Of a stretch of DNA of 64,000 nucleotides, positions 51,971 through 62,700 are shown in pieces. The first letter of the stretch is position 1. Each line of letters begins with the position of its first letter. The notes below the pieces were generated by a model. That model was not told the DNA's origin and did no database searches. It worked only from the letters and a program-made list of their open reading frames with translations. A program made the position numbers and the translations under genes. This stretch comes from Antilocapra americana (taxonomy: Eukaryota; Chordata; Mammalia; Artiodactyla; Antilocapridae), in the NCBI GenBank assembly GCA_007570785.1, contig ML664199.1, positions 24,255,915-24,319,914 on the forward strand, given 5' to 3'.

Positions 51971-54900
51971 TTGTCCTCACTCCCAGGTTGAGGTCATCCC
52001 TAGACCAGCCCCAAAGCAGATGTGAGGGGGCATTTCAGGACAGTTAGCATGAACACATTTGCACCCAGCGCTCATGGTAATAACCACAGGACCAGGAAGA
52101 ATAGGTGTTTGGGAAAGAAGAGGAGACATTGAGAAGAACAGGATAAGACGGGGTGCCCCCACCCCACAAATAAGAGCCCCTTTAGGACACAGGTGCTGGG
52201 GGGCATCCACAGTGCTGACCACCAGCCCCCGCCACCACCCAGCATCACTGCCCAGTCCCCTCATCACCCCACCATCACTGGCCAGGCCTTCCTCCCTGTC
52301 CCCTCCACCCACCATCACTGCCCAGCCGCACCAACACAGCATCACTGCCCAGGCCTTCTCTCCTCGTCCCCTCCACCCAGTATCACTGCCCAACCCCTCC
52401 AACCCCCTAGCATCACTGCCCTGCCCCCGCAGCTCACCCACACCCACCTCATAGAAGAGGCCCTCTGGGAACTGCTGGAAGCACTGGGCGCACACGAAGC
52501 ACTGCTCGTGGTAGAGCTCGCCATTGCTGTTGACAATCTTCTCAGCAGGCGCAAAGCCACCCCGGCAGCGCTCACAGCTGGCGTTGGCCAGGGCGTTGGC
52601 CATGTTGCTGCAACAGAAAGACAGCGGACGTGGGTCACAGATGGCAGCCTTTCCCAAGAGCTCGGTCTGGGGTCACAACAGCTGTGTCTTGTCCATAAAG
52701 CCAACTTCCCACCTGTGACGCAAAGTCTCAAGCCCACTTTCTCATGCGGCATCTGGGTGCAGACACTCTGGTTGGCTAACATCCCGCATCCTCCTGCCAG
52801 TAGCCCGGAGGGCACCCTACCCTCTGCCGGCCCGTGAGAAGCCAGGGCTGCAGGGGAGCCTCATGAGCCACCTCAAAGGACTAAACTAAGGGCTTGACAT
52901 CGGCTTCACTAAACTACCCCCCAACGTGGTCTGGACACGCTGAAGGCACAACCCAGATACAAGCCCCAGCTGTTGAGGCCCTGCCAAAGCAGCTTCAGTC
53001 CTACAGTCAGGCGGGGGGACAAATGCCGAACATGGACACTGGGAGACAGATCCAAACACAGTCACTGGGAGGTGGATCTGAAAGCCACAGAATTTCCCAT
53101 CCTGAGAACATTTTATAGCCAGTGATGTGCAGGTCCAGAGACTGAGAAGCCCAGCCTCGCACAGCTGTCTGGTTCAGGGGAGACACAGGCCCAGAATCTA
53201 GATTCCTCCACCCAGGAGCCACAACGGGCTGATGGTACCATGCTCAACAGGACCTGAGAGACCTATCAGGAAAGAGGAACTACAACAAGACTGGCTGAGG
53301 AGCCACCAGCCAGGGTTCTCCGGGACCCCGAACACTCGGCTGCATTTAGTACAGGAAAAGCACCTAACTGAGCCCCCGATCAGATCTCTCCAGACTCTGG
53401 GCTCTGGTGAAGGACTGTTGGGTCTCTGGACAGCCCCCAGGGGGAAGGCCCTGGCAGAGCTAGTGCTGGCCCAGCGGCTTCATGATTTGCAAGTTTATTT
53501 TCAGATACCCAGACGCCCACTCAGAGCATGTGCTCAGCTATGTGTCGGGTCCCAGGGGCAGCGTCTGCACCCCCAGACACCCACTCAGCCCTCCTTGGGC
53601 AGTCACTGCCAACCTCTGGAGCCTGCCCAGCCCCCAGGGGGGAGGTAGAGTTCCCCCCACACCTTGGAGGACCGCTGCCTTGTCCCCATCACAGCCCACA
53701 TCTCACTGCTTCCTTAGCAAGGTCTGCACAGAGCACACCTCACCCCCACTCCCACGGAAGATGACCCCACCCTCTCCTGGCAACTGGTCTCACAGAGCAA
53801 CATCCTGCTTTGTCAACTTCACACCCCATGCAGAAGTCCATGTCCACGACCCCACACCAACAAAACTCGATTAAAGCGTTGCCAGGAAAGGAAGGGAGGG
53901 ATGTGGCCTTGACACATGGCAAACTTGACCTGTCTCCTCCTGAATCGAACTTTCTATTTGTTCTTGAAAAAGTATTGGGATCAGGGAGAGAAGCTGTCAG
54001 CTCCCTTGTCACCTGGCTCTGCTGCGAGCTGGATGAACGAGGTCAGTTTTGTTCCAGTTCTCTTCTCCCAACAGGGAACAAAATCCACAGGTGCCCCTCG
54101 ACAACATGTGGGGGCCCAGAGCCGCCCCCATGGCCCAGTACTGCTCCGAGAGTGGAATAAGAAAAAGCCTATAAAACCACTTTGGAAACCAAAAGGAGCT
54201 ACTCAAGCATCAAACATTTTTACTAATTTAAAATCCTCTCAAAAGAATCACTGAATTCTCAGTGATTTTAGCAGAATCCCAGGAGAGCTACAGGAGAAAC
54301 CCTGGAGTGCCCTGAATCCCGATTTCCCAGATTGGTGACATTCTCCAGGAGGAAAGGCACCCCCTTCTCCACATCTCTGCAGAGGCCACGATTTCTTTAT
54401 AAACTTCATTCAAAACAACATCTTCAAGAAGGATGAAGGCAGGTGGCGTGGCTTTATTGAGACACACAATTTGCAAAAATGTTAACACAATGCCACTCTT
54501 TCCATCAGGGTTTTGTCATTTTGGAAACATATTTCATATAAAATTAATATTAATACTATTAATGTGTAATGAGCATTTTATTTTAAATGAACTAATCACA
54601 AGTACTTAAAATTTTTCTCAGTTGTATTTTCTAATACAGTAAATACCAATAAAACAAGAGCTATTTGGAGACCTCAATATTTTTTAAGACCATGAATGGG
54701 TCCCCAGATCAAACTGTTTATCACTGACCCATTTATGCTTATTATACTACAGACCATTTACACTCAAGTTCAAATACTCACAGATTCTAATGTAGTTAGA
54801 AAACAGGCAGACACATTCTGAAAGCAAGTTTTCCCCCACACACAGGAAAAGTAAATTAGTCTTGGAGATAAAGTTCTGTGTTTTTGAAGAAGTGTTCATT

Positions 54901-56062
54901 TTAACAAGCAAGAAAACAAAGGAAAGAGAACATTAGTGGAAACTTTGAGGAAAGCAGCCCAAACAAACCAATAATCTCATCAACCTACTCAACTGCTTAC
55001 ATTGCCCTTCCTCTGACCCTCTGGCACTGTGTGTATATATATATATGTATTTTAATGGGCTGTTGTTGAGCAGTTTTAGGTTTACACCAAAGTTCAGTGA
55101 AAGATGCAGAGTTCCTGTACAGCTTTGACCCTCGGGTCACAGCCCCCCCGCAGCCAATACCCCCAGACGGTGAAGTGAGGACCACACTGAACGCTGACCT
55201 ATTATTCAGTCTTCTCACAGTGACTGATGCGGTTACTGCAGATGATAGACGCTACTTTGAAAAGTCAGGGTGAGCTGTCGTTCGGATTAGTTATAATTAA
55301 CAGGCTAATATTTCAAAGAGGATTTCCATGGTGGGAAATGTACACCTGGGGAGCATGAAAGCGTTGGTGATGGTCTGGTTACAACTGTTTCAGCCGATCC
55401 GCCCCCACAAACCGGCCGCACACAGAAAACCTGACATCACCAAGCCTCAAGTGCCTTGTTTATGGAAGTGTGTGAACATGTATTCTAGCATTAAAGTGCA
55501 GGAATGTGAGCCCCCAAAGCACCTTGAGTTCACCAAGCATTCTGGTTATGTCTGAGGCAAAGAGAAGCGGGATATCTATTGCGAAAGCACAGGGAGTGTA
55601 TGGAGGAAGCAGAGACTCAGGCCAGGTAAACTCCCCTCCCTGCTAAGCACACCCAGAGATAGAGATGCGGTAATTCCATTCCAGCTCCCTGGAAGAGTCA
55701 GCAGGGTCCTCCTCCTGCCTGTTGGCAGAACCTTCATTCTCTCCTCCCTTCTTTTCTGCACTTCGTCCAGGGCACCCCCGCCCCCCGCCTCCAGTCCTGG
55801 GAGGAGACCCGCTGAAAGTGCAGGTCAAACCCCAAGGCAATGAACTCCAGCCTCAGGAGGGGGCCCGGGAGGGGGCCACTCACAATTTGGCGTAAAAGTC
55901 ACAGAACTCCTTGTAGACCCTGACATCGCTGTGCCGGCGCTGCAGCCTGGACTCAGCCCTCTCGTCCTGGCTGCTGAGACTCCGGGGCTCCCCATTACGG
56001 GCCGCCGGGGGGACCTCCTGGTCCTCCGGGATGACGGCTGGGCGCGGGCCCCAGAGCGCCAT
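41693..56062 (-). CDS. LIMS1: LIMS1 (PINCH1), LIM-only focal adhesion adaptor, with alternative first and last exons
   Basis: PINCH1 is a LIM-only adaptor with five LIM domains. By established work, LIM1 binds the ankyrin repeats of integrin-linked kinase, LIM4 binds NCK2 and LIM5 binds RSU1, in the ILK-PINCH-parvin complex at integrin adhesions. The exons join in phase: 52607-52448, 49965-49899, 49260-49140, 48774-48625, 47280-47130, 46718-46626, 45432-45384, 44239-44164, then either 41807-41693 (325 residues from [13 protein letters not shown], the canonical length) or 43978-43831 (336 residues). A distal alternative 5' exon (56062-55884) adds an N-terminal extension. Zinc ligands of all five LIM domains are intact. 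The close paralogue LIMS2 is excluded by the C-terminal sequence and by the RANBP2 neighbour. Confidence 0.96.
41808..43830 (-). other. LIMS1: LIMS1 sequence between the two terminal exons
   Basis: Intron for the canonical transcript and 3' UTR/flank for the alternative one. Apart from the SINE at 42880-43072 it is unique and AT-rich. On the minus strand 'aataaa' hexamers occur below 43830 but none could be assigned with confidence. Confidence 0.6.
42880..43072 (-). mobile_element. Bov-tA SINE
   Basis: Antisense copy between the two LIMS1 terminal exons, from 'cccccatgaaccatagtttg' to 'accactgagccaccagggaa'. On the LIMS1 sense strand. Its 5' end is diverged. Confidence 0.8.
43831..43978 (-). 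CDS. LIMS1: LIMS1 alternative terminal exon A (lysine-rich tail)
   Basis: 148 bp after an acceptor AG at 43980-43979. It reads [20 protein letters not shown], then [15 protein letters not shown], a run of Lys/Asp/Gln and the end KKKKPVCL, with stop TGA at 43833-43831. It keeps the last LIM5 zinc pair (CKHC) but replaces the canonical C-terminus with a longer basic tail. It is a paralogous duplicate of the distal exon. Its intact frame, correct phase and splice site argue for real use. Confidence 0.85.
44164..44239 (-). CDS. LIMS1: LIMS1 exon 9, LIM5 middle
   Basis: 76 bp encoding [20 protein letters not shown] then KLTL plus two bases of lysine. Supplies Cys272, Cys275, Cys278 and Cys281 of LIM5. 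The GTAAGT donor splices in the same phase to either terminal exon. Confidence 0.95.
45384..45432 (-). CDS. LIMS1: LIMS1 exon 8, LIM5 start
   Basis: 49 bp encoding [16 protein letters not shown] and one base of a valine codon. Gives Cys252 and Cys255 of LIM5. It is too small to form a long open frame and was found by homology and phase. Donor GTGAGC. Confidence 0.94.
45585..45945 (+). repeat. Ruminant L1 3' end
   Basis: The block 'gtatacctgtggctgattta' with 'ccaacccaatattgtaaaac' and a poly-A end at 45932-45945 is the usual 3' UTR of ruminant L1. Antisense in LIMS1 intron 7. Confidence 0.7.
46626..46718 (-). CDS. LIMS1: LIMS1 exon 7, LIM4
   Basis: 93 bp, 31 codons: [20 protein letters not shown] then [11 protein letters not shown]. 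Completes LIM4 (His216, Cys219, Cys222, Cys240, His243), the NCK2-binding domain. Donor GTAGAG. Confidence 0.96.
47130..47280 (-). CDS. LIMS1: LIMS1 exon 6, LIM3 end and LIM4 start
   Basis: 151 bp: [50 protein letters not shown]. Supplies Cys181 and Cys184 (LIM3) and Cys193, Cys196 and His213 (LIM4). Donor GTGAGT. Confidence 0.96.
48285..48466 (+). mobile_element. Bov-tA SINE
   Basis: Plus-strand copy from 'ggcttttcaggtggcacagt' to 'gtggtgtcgcaagag', lacking the last bases. LIMS1 intron 5-6, about 160 bp from exon 5. Confidence 0.8.
48625..48774 (-). CDS. LIMS1: LIMS1 exon 5, LIM2 end and LIM3
   Basis: 150 bp: [49 protein letters not shown] and a split glycine. Carries the last LIM2 ligands (Cys118, Cys121) and LIM3 Cys135, Cys138, His155, His158, Cys161 and Cys164. 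Donor GTAGGC. Confidence 0.96.
49140..49260 (-). CDS. LIMS1: LIMS1 exon 4, LIM2
   Basis: 121 bp: [20 protein letters not shown] then [19 protein letters not shown]. Provides His91, Cys94, Cys97 and Cys100 of LIM2. Donor GTACGA is off consensus, but the frame into exon 5 (Arg-His-Leu-Cys) is exact. Confidence 0.95.
49899..49965 (-). CDS. LIMS1: LIMS1 exon 3, end of LIM1 and start of LIM2
   Basis: 67 bp: [20 protein letters not shown] then QC and a split glycine. It supplies Cys59 and Asp62 to LIM1 and Cys71 and Cys74 to LIM2. Donor GTAAGT. Confidence 0.96.
50290..50508 (-). mobile_element. Bov-tA SINE
   Basis: Well-preserved antisense element, 'gtgctgtgcttagtcactcg' to 'ccatctgagccaccagtgaa'. 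LIMS1 intron between exons 2 and 3. Confidence 0.87.
50546..50790 (+). mobile_element. tRNA-Glu-type (CHR-like) SINE
   Basis: Contains 'tccttggtcatccagtggtt' and 'gacatggttcgatccctggc' (B-box) followed by a short imperfect internal repeat of 'aagcctgygtgcytc'. It lies back to back with the previous SINE. Confidence 0.7.
51840..51968. repeat. (CA)n microsatellite
   Basis: Imperfect CA/GACA repeats from about 51840, with a pure (AC)18 tract at 51933-51968. Likely length-polymorphic. LIMS1 intron. Confidence 0.95.
52205..52440. repeat. GC-rich minisatellite next to LIMS1 exon 2
   Basis: The heptamer atcactg recurs at 52244, 52274, 52314, 52341, 52382 and 52412. Alternating spacings of about 30 and 40 bases make a higher-order period near 68-70. 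Units are rich in ccctcc and cccag. The array stops about 10 bases before the exon 2 donor. Confidence 0.85.
52448..52607 (-). CDS. LIMS1: LIMS1 exon 2, canonical start and LIM1 first half
   Basis: 160 bp. The acceptor CAG at 52610-52608 is followed by CAAC and the canonical ATG (52603-52601). It encodes [20 protein letters not shown] and ends [12 protein letters not shown]1 zinc ligands Cys10, Cys13, His32, Cys35, Cys38 and Cys41 are present. Donor GTGGGT. A GC-rich minisatellite begins just past the donor. Confidence 0.96.
52608..55883 (-). other. LIMS1: LIMS1 intron before exon 2
   Basis: GC-rich unique sequence at 52.6-54.2 kb, then AT-rich to 55 kb with an L1-like fragment at 55035. No exon was recognised. 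Confidence 0.65.
55035..55175 (+). repeat. L1-like fragment with short TA repeat
   Basis: A (TA)n run (55032-55048) precedes 'gagcagttttaggtttacac', a common L1 3' block. LIMS1 intron before exon 2. Confidence 0.5.
55884..56062 (-). CDS. LIMS1: LIMS1 alternative 5' coding exon (N-terminal extension)
   Basis: 179 coding bases, ATG at 56062-56060 (ACCATGG, strong Kozak), starting [20 protein letters not shown] and ending [19 protein letters not shown] plus two bases. A GTGAGT donor follows. Spliced to exon 2 it reads FYAKFN then MANAL, the arrangement of a known longer human LIMS1 isoform. The tail is well conserved, while the first 35 residues look more divergent. A pyrimidine tract ending in CAG lies about 20 bases upstream of the ATG, so the exon may be internal with a further 5' exon outside the window. 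Confidence 0.85.
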
Positions 56063-57469
56063 GGTGGGAGCGGCAGGACTGAGGGACAGGGGATGGAGGG
56101 ACGCTCGACACCCAGGCGGCTCCCCTGGTCACTCCCTTGCACTCCCCTCCCGGTTCCCACACGTCAGCTGCTCCAGGGTCATGCAGCCCTTCCCGTCCAG
56201 AGCTTGCGGTGGGTCTGGAAGCTTCAAGGCCCTCCCCTGACAAAGGACCGGCTGTGTGGCCGCCCTCCAGGGGAAGTAACAGCCCGTGGGAGCTGGGGGC
56301 GCTGGCAGGAACCTGCTCCCGCCGCAGCTCTGGGCAGTGACAGCTCAGTCCCAGGCTCCCGAAGGGGCACCAGGGAGAGAGCCCGTGTCCAGTTACAACT
56401 CCTGTTTGTCCCCAGTCAAGCCTGTAACCCAGCGGCCAGTCCTCCTGGGTCTGCATCTCACATAAAGGACAAGGGATACTCTGCACCTGGCTGTGCTCCT
56501 TCCACAGGGTCGCCGGCAGTGCTCACCGTCAGCCCTGCAGTGGTGGGGATCTGTGGCCTAGGGAGTAGCTGGGGGAGGGGGCAGCCCCTCGAGTCTCCAA
56601 CACAGCCTGAGGGCATCTCCTGGGCGGCAGGGGCAGCTGTTCTTTTGGGGTCTCAGCTTCTTACAAAGTAACTGGCTGTGTTACTTCCTAACACTATGTG
56701 CTGTCACGTCAGAATATTCGGGATTCCTACTGTGTGCTCTCAGCATGTTCTGCAGACCTAGCAGGTATGTAGGAGGTGCCTGACCCTCTCAGCACAGGGA
56801 GCTGGGGCGGGAGCCACCTGTGTCCTCCACAAGATTCACACAGGTAAAACAGTGCGCTGCTTCCCAGGGTCCGGGAGCCGAGGGTAGATGGGCAACCACG
56901 TGGCACCAACCAGTGGGGGCTGCATGGGCCGGCCAGCTGGTCCCTCACATCCCCACCCAGCCACACAGAGTGGACATGAGTTATTCCTCCAAGAGGACAA
57001 GGGGTAATTTGAGGCCAAATCAACACCATTGCCCAATTTTTATATCCAGGCCTTTTGTTACTTTTAAACCATTTCTGGCACTTAATAATGTCACTCTAAG
57101 AAATGCAAACAATTCTTTTAGATTGTGACTGTAACCATAAGAAAATATTTATCTGAATTCCCTTGACCGAGATCACTACAGCCTGCACAGCGCAGCAAGA
57201 CAGCCTTGAAGCAAGTGGGAAGCTGTTTTAGTATGAAACACCTCAAGGCCAGCTTTGAGCAGCGGGCCTGTGAGGCAGTTTCCTGGGTTCTGGGATTCCC
57301 AGAGGTTCTCCCCAGGGCTTCCATCGTCTGATCAACCCCCCTCCTCCTCGTGGCTGACATGGGTCTCCAGCGGATCCCACAGGACAGGTCTGTACCCTAG
57401 ACGTCCCTGACGTCCATCCAGACTAGAGAGGCTTGTATTTCATGAGCTCTGACCATTTTCTCATCTACT

Positions 57470-57806
57470 GGGCAGAGTCTCAGTCCCTTAAGAGTCACTG
57501 TAACAAAACACCACTGACCAGGTGGCTTATAAACAATGGAAATTCACGTGTCACGGTCCTGGAGGCAGCAAGCCCAGGACCAAGGCACCGGGTGGCCAGC
57601 GTGGCCATGTCCGGTGAGGACTCTGCCCTTGACCCCTGGGTTCTGGCTGGCGCCTCCTCACTGAGCCTCCCGTGGTGGAGGGGCAGGGGCTCCACGAGTC
57701 CCATTCAAGAAAGCTTCACACCTGCCCTCATGGCCTCACAACCATCAGGGGTCAGGATCTCAACATACCAATTTTGGGGGTGCACAAACATTCAGACCAG
57801 AGCAGG
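57470..57806 (-). mobile_element. MLT1-type solo LTR (ERVL-MaLR)
   Basis: Read on the minus strand it begins near 'tgctctggtctgaatgtttg', continues 'ccccaaaattggtatgttga', and ends at 'cataagccacctggtcagtgg'-like sequence, the familiar MLT1 LTR layout. It predates ruminants and carries no coding sequence. Confidence 0.75.
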
Positions 57807-58244
57807 AGGGTCCAGGACCCAGGCTGAGTGCACTCGACAGCCTGTTGGATGTGGAACCACACGCAGCTCCTCTGCTGCTGAGCTGACCATTCCCGCATCC
57901 TGCCCTCCAGCGTCCGGCCCTCCCACGTGCTGCATGAAAGGCTGCAAGTCCACCAGCCCAGGCGATGCCATGATTCCAGCCAGAACAAATTCTGCCCCTG
58001 ATACAACACCCTGCCCAAGATGAATAACCTGCCCAAAGGTAACAGACCAAGAATGGCAGCTGCTCCTAAGAGCTCAAACGCCGAGGGCCTGGACAGAAGC
58101 CCGAGCATGTTTGGCAAAGTTGAAAAAGCAACTTTTAATAACTGGTACTTTTAAAATTCAAACCCTCTCAAATAATTTTTGAATTGTTTGAATTACATTG
58201 AATTCAACTGAATTACGTGCATCATTACCAACATTTCATCTACG

Positions 58245-58450
58245 TGGGTTTTTAAATTTTTATTTGAGTATAGTTGATTTACAGTGTTGTTACTTTCTGC
58301 CACACAGCAAAGTTAATCAGTTACGCATATACTGACATTCCCTGTTTTCAAGATTTTTCTCCCATAAGGTAATTACAGAACACTGAGCAGAGCTCCTGGT
58401 GCCACATGGCAGGTCCTCATCTATGCAGTTGGTAAACACCAAGTGGAACG
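58245..58450 (-). repeat. L1 3' UTR fragment
   Basis: 'tatttgagtatagttgattt' with 'cacacagcaaagttaatcag' and 'cccataaggtaattacagaa' is the antisense of the ruminant L1 3' UTR. Confidence 0.7.
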
Positions 58451-58664
58451 TGCTGACCGACTGCCTGGGAAACGAACTCCGACATAGAAATGTGCAGATC
58501 AATGCTCCCACTTCTGTGGGCCCAGTCCCGTGCTGATGTCACCCCAGTGCCTGGCAGGAGCTTCCAAGACCTCCGCCCACAGGAGCCCTGTGTATCCGGC
58601 GTGTGGGGACATCCTGGTTAAATTACACACGGCAGACTGACCGTGTTCACCGTTTCTCTGGGTG

Positions 58665-58897
58665 CTGTGTGCATGTGTGCTCAGGCGCTCAGTCGTGTTA
58701 AACTCTTTGCGACCCCATGGACTGCAGCTTGCTGGCTTCTCTGTCCACGGGGCTTCCCAGGCAAGAATACTGGAGTGGGTTGCCATGCCCTCCTCAGGGG
58801 ATCTTCCTGACCTAGGGATTGAACCCTGTCTCTGGCATCTCCTGCATTGGCAGGCAGTTTTTGTTTTTTTTTAACCACTAATGTCACTTGGGAAGCC
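58665..58897 (-). mobile_element. Bov-tA SINE with internal T-rich insertion
   Basis: Antisense copy; a T-rich stretch (58858-58872) and duplicated 'tggcatctcctgcattggca' block interrupt the tRNA-like head. Confidence 0.8.
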
Positions 58898-59569
58898 CTC
58901 CCTGTCTTTCTATTTCACTCAAATGGGAAATTCACTCTGATTTTCCTTTTCTACTAAAACAAAACAACTGTGACATGAAGTAAAGACACTGGTGCTGGCA
59001 GGTTCCTTCTCATGCCCCCGTTTCTGGCACAAATGCCCATTTCCTCCACAGGAGGACAGAGGTGAGAGTGGCCAGAGCACAGGGTGCTGCTGCTCCCATG
59101 ACTTTTTGCCCCTCGGTCAGAGTGCTCCCAGCTGCAGAGCAGAAGGAAACGATGCAGCAGGCCAGGCCAGAGTGAAGAACTCAGGTGCTCTCGTCCCCTA
59201 CCAGGTGGGGGGGGGGGTGCTGCACACCTGTCACCTGCTGTGCAGGCCCAGCCCGGGTCGGGGGGCGGAGGGAGGCATGAGAGGGGGCCTCACACACGGG
59301 CCTGGGGATGCCACTCTGGCTCAAACCAGAGTTACTTCCAAGTTTATACCCGTTTGTGGCCAATCAAGTATATATCATACACCTGCTTTAATTATTAGAG
59401 AAAAGGACACACTGACCAGAAGTGAAGAACGTCCTTGTTAAAGTAAAGGTTAAATGCTGCCCTTCCGGGACGCCAGTGCTAGTCCTCAGACGATGACGCC
59501 CTCCCAGGGGCCAAGGCCACGCTGGCTCTGCACACGCTGGCCTGTTGTTTTTCAACCTTGAAGGAATGC

Positions 59570-59760
59570 ATCCCTGACGTGTTTAACGTTCTCTGTTCTG
59601 ACAAACAGAAAACCGTACTGAGACCCGGCTTCCCCAGGGCAGGTTCTCAGTTACCTGAGCGGCTGTTCTGGGTTACAGTCTGCAGTTTGGCTCAAAAAGC
59701 CACTCTCTCTATTCCTATTGTGGATTGTTTATTGATTATTTCCATCAACAGGAGCAAGAG
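59570..59760 (+). mobile_element. ERV LTR fragment related to 37815-37975
   Basis: Shares the order 'gttacagtctgcagtttggc', a short A/T-rich segment and 'ttgattatttccatcaacag' with the fragment at 37.8 kb. It ends in the same T/A-rich tail. Likely U3-R-U5 remnant; no internal sequence. Confidence 0.4.
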
Positions 59761-62700
59761 GCACAATCTTTAACAGCAGAAAACTGGGGAATGATGTGTG
59801 GTGGGCAGCCCCCTGGTGGGGACCCTGTGGGCTCTGGGACAGGCGGGGCCAGACTGCACGGCTCTGTGGGGAGCTGGACTCCCCAACTCCAAACACACAC
59901 AGCTTATTACAGATGATGGACAAGAGGCAGGGAGGACACACTGCAGTCCTGTCATACGGAGACGGCCCACTGACACCTAATCTCTGCTCTTGTTCAAATC
60001 TATACTCGTGTTTCTGTGAATGGGGAGGACTGTTGACAGTCGCCTTGACCAGTGATGATAAAACACTCCCAGCTCTGCGGACACTGTCCAACAGAACAGA
60101 GACATGCAGGCCCTTCCTCCCCAGCTTCCGGTCTTCCAGGCCTGCCCACGCCCAGTTCCTCCTGGAAGCGCCTCTGGGTTCTGGCCTGTGCTGGCTGACC
60201 TGTGTCTGGGAGCTGCGGGATTCGGGACGCCCTAAGCCTGCTCCTCCTGCAAAGGGGCCAGCCGGCATGGACACACCTCCCAACCAGACCCTCAGGCACC
60301 CCCAGCTCCCAACCAGTGGGACCAGCTCTACCCGAGTGAAGTCCCAGGGGATGGGACGGGCCAGCTGGTGGGCAGACATGTCCTTGCCCCAGGTCCCCTG
60401 GGACTGGGTGACTCCATCTAAGGATCCCGCCCACGACCTCAGCCTGGCTTCATGCCCTCAGTAAAGAAACCCCCTGGACTGCCATCGCAGCTGGAATCTG
60501 CAAGCAGCTCCAGGCCCCTCCCACTGCATCCCCATGGTCACTCAGAAGGGCAGGGTTTGGTCAACCTGAAGAACATGCTCAGAATTCCTCTTATAGGCTG
60601 GGCAGGTTTTCTCTGTTTAACGTCTTTCACAGGAAAATGCGCCTGGAGCAGCCCCTCCACCCTCAGGTCACTTCTGTCACTCGTGCTGTGACCACAAACA
60701 CACAGTCTCACCCCTAAATGTCCTTTTTAAGGGATCTACTGTGTCCTGAGCAAAACACACAAACTCGAGAAGGTGTCATATTTCAAACACAAAAGGGCAG
60801 TATTTCCAGCGAGAGTGTTGACTTCAGGGAAAGCCGGTTACGATGAACTCCCTGCAGTGTCCGGAGCACCTTCACGACCAAGGTGGCCATGGTCCCCTTG
60901 CCTTCTGGCTCTCAGCTAGGATCTTATTTTAGCTCTGACTCAGCTGGGACGGCTCCCCTATCGCTGACCTTTGGCGGAGCTGGAGGAGGAAGCCAGCTGA
61001 GTTACTCTGACCATCTGTGACCCAGCTGACTGTGAGGCCAGCCTCCTCAACGAAAAACATAGTGAGAATTTCAAGACAAAGGACAGAAAGGAATATTTTG
61101 CTCAAGTCAAAAACAACACTTTCAAATTTTAATCTACATGTCTCTCTGCCAGTTGTTTCCTTTTAAACACACAACATGTTTTCCTGTACATTCTAGCACA
61201 TTAAGCAACATTTGAAAATACTGGACAAGAGGAAGTGGAGGAACTAAAATATCGTGCCTTCTGATAACTTTAAAAACTTTCATTAACTTCACACTTCGCA
61301 AGGGACCTGCTTCATCTATCATGCTTGAGATGCCCCTGAGGTAACGTTGTGGGACGTGAGGGCCGAGCAGGGTATCCGGAGCCAGCTAGCATCTCTTCAT
61401 GTTCCCCTCTTCCGGTCCATGCAGCCCCCCTCCTCCCACTGGGTGAATTAGGTTTCTGCAGGCAGGTTGCAGGCTTAAGGAGGAATTTTTCGGCCAGTCC
61501 CCAGCTTTCTCAGGGGGCGCGAGTCTGTCCCTTTGGGAGAGCGGTGGTCACTCCAAACCTAACCGAACCTGACCTGACCCAACAGCAGGCAGGCCCGCCC
61601 ACTCCTCGAGAGCACCCCTTGGGGCTCTGCTCCGAATCTGGGCACTGAGCCACGGAGATGCCACTCAGCTTGCTGCCCCTTCTTCCTGGCCCCACCCCCA
61701 GTGGGCGTCCTGGGTGGGCGGGGCTGCTCCTCCCTGCCTCCTGCAGCCCCTCTCAAGCCCTTAAGAGTCAGTGACCCATCTTTACAGTGAGCCTTTCTTA
61801 TCCTGATCTCCCTGTGGATCCTCTCCCCACGGAACCCAAATCACTGCTTGAGGCTATGCTCAGACCCGGATCCAGGCAAACACCCACACTTGAGTGTGAA
61901 GCTGGGTGGGGAAGGGGGCACACAGTAAAATACCAGGGTCCAGGGAGCTCCCCAACTGTGCCCCTCTGAGCCTGGGGAGGGGTCCCTCTGCCCCTCCCGC
62001 CCACAAACTCCCCAGAAGCTGTGGAAGGGAGGACTGTGCAGGGGAATCACAGGACTCAGGAGGCTGAGTGGTGCTGCAGCGTCTTCCACATTTATGACTT
62101 AAATGATATAAAAGGGACATGAGTCTTCCTGACTCCGGGGCCCTAATCCTCTTGTCAACAGAGCTGACGCCAGGGTGGCCGTGCACCTGCCTGTCCCTAG
62201 TCCATACTAAGCACAGCAAAGCACAAACCAGAACCATCTCTTCTTACTGTATAAATGAGAGCAGGGATGCCATCAGAACTGACCTGGCCCAGGACACATG
62301 ACTGAGCTGGGAAAAGAGAAAGAACACAATGACCAAGCTTTCAAAGGGCCCAGTCTACCAGGAAGGCCAACTGGAAGACGCATGCTGAGAACGGAACCAA
62401 CACACCCGTCCTCTGGGGCCACAGACACTCCCGCCAAGCTCTCCGACCAGGAGACCCTGACTTCTGAGTGTCCAGTTTCATAGGAATCCTGCTTGGCAGC
62501 TGAGCCAGAACCCCCACCTCCATCAGATCCTCTGCATCCGACCGGTTCCTCACCCCACCCCCCAACTCCCCACACCAGGTGATGCCCAAAGCCCTGGCCT
62601 GTCTTCAGCAGGAATCCCGTGAGGTCGGTTTGGCTCAATCCCTTCCCCACTACACTGCCCAGCCCCGGTGTCCTGCTCAGTACCTCTCCATCGCCAATCA

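Noticed and set aside
51977..52657. 226-codon minus-strand frame that includes the LIMS1 exon 2 protein
   Set aside because: The frame runs through the minisatellite beyond the GTGGGT donor. The LIM1 continuation is in exon 3, so the read-through is incidental.
52193..52837. 214-codon plus-strand frame
   Set aside because: His/Pro-rich translation of the minisatellite and the antisense of LIMS1 exon 2; no independent support.
55931..56671. 246-codon plus-strand frame opposite LIMS1 exon 1a
   Set aside because: Antisense shadow of a GC-rich exon and flank, Gly/Pro/Ser-rich, no homology seen.
59729..60464. Overlapping frames of 216 and 222 codons on both strands
   Set aside because: Mutually antisense, repetitive composition and no splice or homology evidence; part of the minus-strand frame begins in an LTR remnant.
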